Assembly (NCBI GenBank): GCA_942491185.1
Contig: CALOAB010000009.1
Coordinates: 62,001 to 126,000 of the forward strand
Source of the DNA: SLRI01 sp942491185
Lineage (GTDB): Bacteria > Pseudomonadota > Alphaproteobacteria > Geminicoccales > Geminicoccaceae
Direction of reading: 5' to 3'
DNA length: 64,000 nt
The position numbers and the translations under genes were made by a program. Of this stretch, positions 60,890 through 64,000 are shown piece by piece (position 1 is the first letter of the stretch; each line of letters starts with the position of its first letter). The notes beneath the pieces are model-generated. The model was not told where the DNA came from. It saw nothing but the letters and a program-made list of their open reading frames with translations, and searched no databases.

Positions 60890-61972
60890 ATGGCGGCGAT
60901 CGGCATCGAGCGGCTGGCCAAGAGCTTCGGTGCGGTCACCGCACTCCAGTCGCTCGACATCGAGATCGGGGCCGGGGAGTTCTTCACGCTCCTCGGGCCG
61001 TCCGGTTGCGGCAAGACCACCTTGCTGCGCATCGTCGCCGGCTTCGAGCGGCAGAACGCGGGCGACCTTCTGATCGGCGGCAAGCTGGCGAACGACCTGC
61101 CGGCACACCGCCGCGACATGGGCATGGTCTTTCAGAACTATGCCATCTTCCCGCACATGTCGGTTTTCGACAACGTGGCTTATGGCCTGCAGCAGCGCCG
61201 GGTGAGCCGGCAGGACATTGTCACGCGTGTCGGCCGGGCGCTGGAGCTCGTCCGCCTCGAGGGCTACGAGAAGCGCTTCCCGGACCAGCTCTCAGGGGGG
61301 CAGAAGCAGCGCGTGGTGCTGGCCAGGGCGCTGGTGATCGAGCCGCAGGTGCTGCTCATGGACGAGCCGCTCTCGGCGCTGGATGCCAAGGTCCGGGTCG
61401 GGCTCCGCCGCGACATCCGCCTCGTCCAGCAAAAGCTCGGCATCACCACGCTCTACGTCACCCATGACCAGGAGGAGGCGCTGGTCGTCTCCGACCGCAT
61501 CATGGTGATGGAGGCAGGCGAGGTCCGCCAGCTCGGCACGCCGCGCGAGATCTACGAGAACCCGGCCAACCTGTTCGTCGCCAGCTTCATCGGCACCAGC
61601 AACCTGCTCGACGGTGTGAGCGACGATGCGGGCTGTGTGCGGGTCGAGGGTGCCGTGCTCGCAGTCCCCGACCTTGCCATCGCTCCCGGCACGGCGCTCA
61701 AGGTGGCGCTGCGCCCCGAGCATCTGCGGATTCTGACCGAAGCGGCCGAGCCCGGCCTCGCCACGCTCGACGGCACGGTGGACCTCGTGAGCTATCTCGG
61801 GCCGCAATCGCGCATCCAGGTCACTACCAGCACCGGCGGCTCGACTCTCGAGGTCGAGGCACCCAGCAATGCGCCGGAGAGCGCGCTTGCTGCCGGCAGC
61901 CCCGTACGCATCGGGATCAGTGCCACCAGCGCCTACTATTTCGACGCCAAGACGGGCGAGCGAGTGCGCTAG
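60890..61972 (+). CDS. ABC transporter ATP-binding protein
   Basis: 360-residue ATPase. Walker A LLGPSGCGKTTLLR, Q-loop MVFQNYAIFPHM, signature LSGGQKQRVVLARAL, Walker B VLLMDEPLSALD and H-loop VTHDQEEA are all intact. A C-terminal TOBE-like domain (LAPGTALKVALRPEHLRIL...) completes the Fbp/Pot type. 30 bases after the binding protein; the permease starts directly after its stop. Confidence 0.97.
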   Translation: MAAIGIERLAKSFGAVTALQSLDIEIGAGEFFTLLGPSGCGKTTLLRIVAGFERQNAGDLLIGGKLANDLPAHRRDMGMVFQNYAIFPHMSVFDNVAYGLQQRRVSRQDIVTRVGRALELVRLEGYEKRFPDQLSGGQKQRVVLARALVIEPQVLLMDEPLSALDAKVRVGLRRDIRLVQQKLGITTLYVTHDQEEALVVSDRIMVMEAGEVRQLGTPREIYENPANLFVASFIGTSNLLDGVSDDAGCVRVEGAVLAVPDLAIAPGTALKVALRPEHLRILTEAAEPGLATLDGTVDLVSYLGPQSRIQVTTSTGGSTLEVEAPSNAPESALAAGSPVRIGISATSAYYFDAKTGERVR

Positions 61973-63628
61973 ATGCAGGGCCGGCTCAGCCTTCCCGATC
62001 TTTGGACCACGCTCACGCTGCTCGGCCTGCTGGTCCTGGGCATTCTCGTTGTTTGGCCGCTCTGGAACGTCTTCTCGGCCAGCTTCTACGGCGAGTTCAG
62101 TGGCGAGCTCGGGCTCGACAACTACGTCACCTTCTTCGGCTCCGGCTATTTCCGCCGCGCGCTTTTCAACAGCCTCTACACCTCGGCCATGGGCACGTTG
62201 CTGGCGTTGGCCATCGGCCTGCCACTGGCGGTGATCGCGTCGCGCTATGCGCTCCAGGGCAAGCCGCTGCTGCGCATCCTCGTGCTCCTGTCGCTCATCT
62301 CGCCGCCCTTCATCGGCGCCTATGCCTGGATCATGCTGCTCGGCCGGCAGGGCATCGTCACCCAGGCGGCGTCTGCCATCGGCATTCAGCTGCCGACGAT
62401 CTATGGTGCCACCGGCATCATCCTGGTGACGGCCCTCAACCTCTACCCGCTGGTCTTCCTCCTGGTCTCAGGCGCCTTGATGCGCATCGATCGCACGCTC
62501 GAGGAAGCATCGATGGGCCTCGGCCGGACCCGCCTGCAGACGCTTCGCCACATCACCCTGCCGCTCACCTTGCCCGCCATGGCGACCAGCGCGCTCCTGG
62601 TCTTCCTGGGCGTGCTCTCCGATTTCGGCACACCGGCGCTTTTGGGCGAGAACTACCCGGTGCTGGCGACCCTGGCCTTCACGCTCTTTCTGTCTGAGAT
62701 CGGCGGCAACCCGGCCATGGCATCGACCACCAGCGTCGTCCTGGTCACCACGGCCATGCTGCTCATCCTGCTGCAGCGCTGGGTGGTGGCGAGGCGCAAC
62801 TACGCCACCGATGCCATCAACCGGCCGGAAGTCTTGCCGCTGCACGGCTGGCAAAAGTGGGCTTTCCCGGCCTTCGCCTGGGGCGTCATGGTCATCGCCA
62901 ACGTGCCGCTCTTGATCATCGTCTACACGTCGTTCCTCGAGACCTCGGGGCCGGTTTTCCTCGAGAGCTTCTCGCTCGACAGCTACCGCCAGGTCTTCCA
63001 TCTGGTCCGAGGTGCGATCGTCAACAGCTTCGTCTTCTCTGGCATTGCGCTCGCACTGATCGTCACCGCTGGCAGCGTGATCGGCTACATCATCAGCCGC
63101 CGGGACACCGCACTCACCAAGCTGCTCGATACCGGGCTGATGATCCCCTACGTCATCCCCGGCACCGTGCTCGGCATCGGCTTCATCACCGCCTTCAACC
63201 AGCCGCCCATCTGGCTCACGGGCACGGCCGCCATCATCGTGCTGGCCTATTTCATTCGCCGGCTGCCCTACATGGTCCGGGCGTGCGCCAGCTTCGTCTA
63301 CCAGATCGACCCGTCGGTCGAGGAAGCGTCCATCAACCTCGGCGCCCCGCCGGCCCGAACCTTCCGGAAGATCATGCTGCCGCTGATGGCACCCGGCATC
63401 CTGGCTGGAGCCGTGCTCTCCTGGGTCGAGGTCATCAACGAGCTCTCGGCCACGGTCGTGCTCTATACCGGCACCACGTCGACCATGCCGATCGCCACCT
63501 ACAGCCAGGTGCTGGCCGGCGCTTATGGTCCCGCCGCCGCCGTGGCCTCGCTGCTGATCCTCGCCACCGTCCTCTCGCTCATTGTCTTCACGCTGATCGG
63601 CGGCAATGACGACCGGCTGACTGTTTGA
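61973..63628 (+). CDS. Fused ABC transporter permease (FbpB-type)
   Basis: 551-residue double permease with two copies of the six-helix domain in one chain, typical of FbpB. Each half carries the EAA loop contacting the ATPase: EEASMGLGRTRLQTLRHITLPL (residues ~175) and EEASINLGAPPARTFRKIMLPLMAPG (~445). ATG begins right after the ATPase stop. Completes the importer with the upstream two genes. Confidence 0.96.
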   Translation: MQGRLSLPDLWTTLTLLGLLVLGILVVWPLWNVFSASFYGEFSGELGLDNYVTFFGSGYFRRALFNSLYTSAMGTLLALAIGLPLAVIASRYALQGKPLLRILVLLSLISPPFIGAYAWIMLLGRQGIVTQAASAIGIQLPTIYGATGIILVTALNLYPLVFLLVSGALMRIDRTLEEASMGLGRTRLQTLRHITLPLTLPAMATSALLVFLGVLSDFGTPALLGENYPVLATLAFTLFLSEIGGNPAMASTTSVVLVTTAMLLILLQRWVVARRNYATDAINRPEVLPLHGWQKWAFPAFAWGVMVIANVPLLIIVYTSFLETSGPVFLESFSLDSYRQVFHLVRGAIVNSFVFSGIALALIVTAGSVIGYIISRRDTALTKLLDTGLMIPYVIPGTVLGIGFITAFNQPPIWLTGTAAIIVLAYFIRRLPYMVRACASFVYQIDPSVEEASINLGAPPARTFRKIMLPLMAPGILAGAVLSWVEVINELSATVVLYTGTTSTMPIATYSQVLAGAYGPAAAVASLLILATVLSLIVFTLIGGNDDRLTV

Positions 63629-63631
63629 CGG

Positions 63632-64000
63632 ATGCGGATCGAGGCGTTCTCCGAAGGCAAGAACCTGGATGACCCCGGCGCCAATGAGGATCAGCTCCTG
63701 GTCCTGCCGGGCCGCGGCTATGCGGTGATCGACGGCGTCACCGACCGCACCGGTGATCGCTACGACGGCATGCTGGCGGGACAGATGGCGGGCTTGCTGG
63801 TCCGCGATGCAACGGTCACTTTCCTCCTCGATCCAGCCAACCGCGACTGCGATCCGACGAGGCTCGTGGGCCACGTCACCAGTGCCATCCGCGACGCCTA
63901 CGCTCGTTTCGACATCGCCGAGATCGCCAGAGCCAAGCCCGCAAGACGCTTCGGTGCGACGCTGGCGCTTGCTGCCGACCTGGGCGACAGCATCCGCGTC
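63632..64000 (+). CDS. Phosphatase-like protein, cut by window end
   Basis: Open to the end of the window (123 codons seen). The N-terminus has the pattern of PP2C-type protein phosphatases: N-x-D-x-x-L near the start with a VIDGVTD motif for metal binding, then a helical segment and FGATLALAADL, similar to the GATL/STL-like strand. It follows the permease by 3 bases and so belongs to the same operon. Identification is tentative because the C-terminal metal aspartates are missing from view. Confidence 0.55.
   Translation, partial: MRIEAFSEGKNLDDPGANEDQLLVLPGRGYAVIDGVTDRTGDRYDGMLAGQMAGLLVRDATVTFLLDPANRDCDPTRLVGHVTSAIRDAYARFDIAEIARAKPARRFGATLALAADLGDSIRV

Overview
This window is dominated by a roughly 39 kb photosynthesis gene cluster (about 7.8-46.9 kb) of an anoxygenic phototrophic alphaproteobacterium. 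The evidence is a complete puf operon (pufQBALMC), puhABCE, a full set of bch genes from chlorophyllide formation to phytylation, crtCDEF of the spheroidene/spirilloxanthin branch, and the PpsR/PpaA regulator pair. DNA is GC-rich with pervasive 1-5 base start/stop overlaps. The oxygen-dependent cyclase acsF is present, no bchE or pucBA is in the window, and hemA encodes ALA synthase, so an aerobic or microaerobic phototroph (possibly Rhodospirillales/Geminicoccales-like) is likely; the taxonomic guess is inference.

Left flank (1-7.7 kb): pyruvate kinase, a ubiH-like hydroxylase overlapping a TauE/SafE exporter, an ammonium transporter behind a sigma-54-type promoter, a class III cyclase with TolB-like and TPR regions, and an IS1380-type transposase remnant marking the edge of the cluster.

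Cluster: crtC and crtD run leftwards from an intergenic PpsR-type operator; crtE-crtF-bchCXYZ-pufQBALMC run rightwards (10.4-21.6 kb) and end at a strong hairpin. Converging on this is the minus-strand block bchF-N-B-H-L-M-lhaA-puhA-puhB-puhC-orf-acsF-puhE-hemA (38.8 to 22.9 kb), then bchJ behind its own FNR/FixK-type box. From the bchF promoter ppaA diverges rightwards, followed by ppsR, whose upstream region has three perfect TGT-N12-ACA sites. An unusual alpha/beta hydrolase (minus) and bchG-(pucC-like)-bchP-tspO (plus) flank another operator. Together these genes make bacteriochlorophyll a from Mg-protoporphyrin, assemble LH1-RC, and finish carotenoids; bchI/bchD, crtB and crtI are not in this window.

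Right flank (47-64 kb): phasin, unknown proteins, RraA-like and ABM-monooxygenase genes, a J-domain membrane protein, a HExxH protein, rhodanese, DUF2254 protein, a tight three-methyltransferase operon whose last member looks like the HEN1 RNA 2'-O-methyltransferase catalytic domain, a nitric-oxide module (nnrU, ric/ytfE, nnrS), an SGNH hydrolase, and an Fbp-type ABC importer followed by a partial phosphatase-like gene at the window end. No tRNA, rRNA or CRISPR array was seen.
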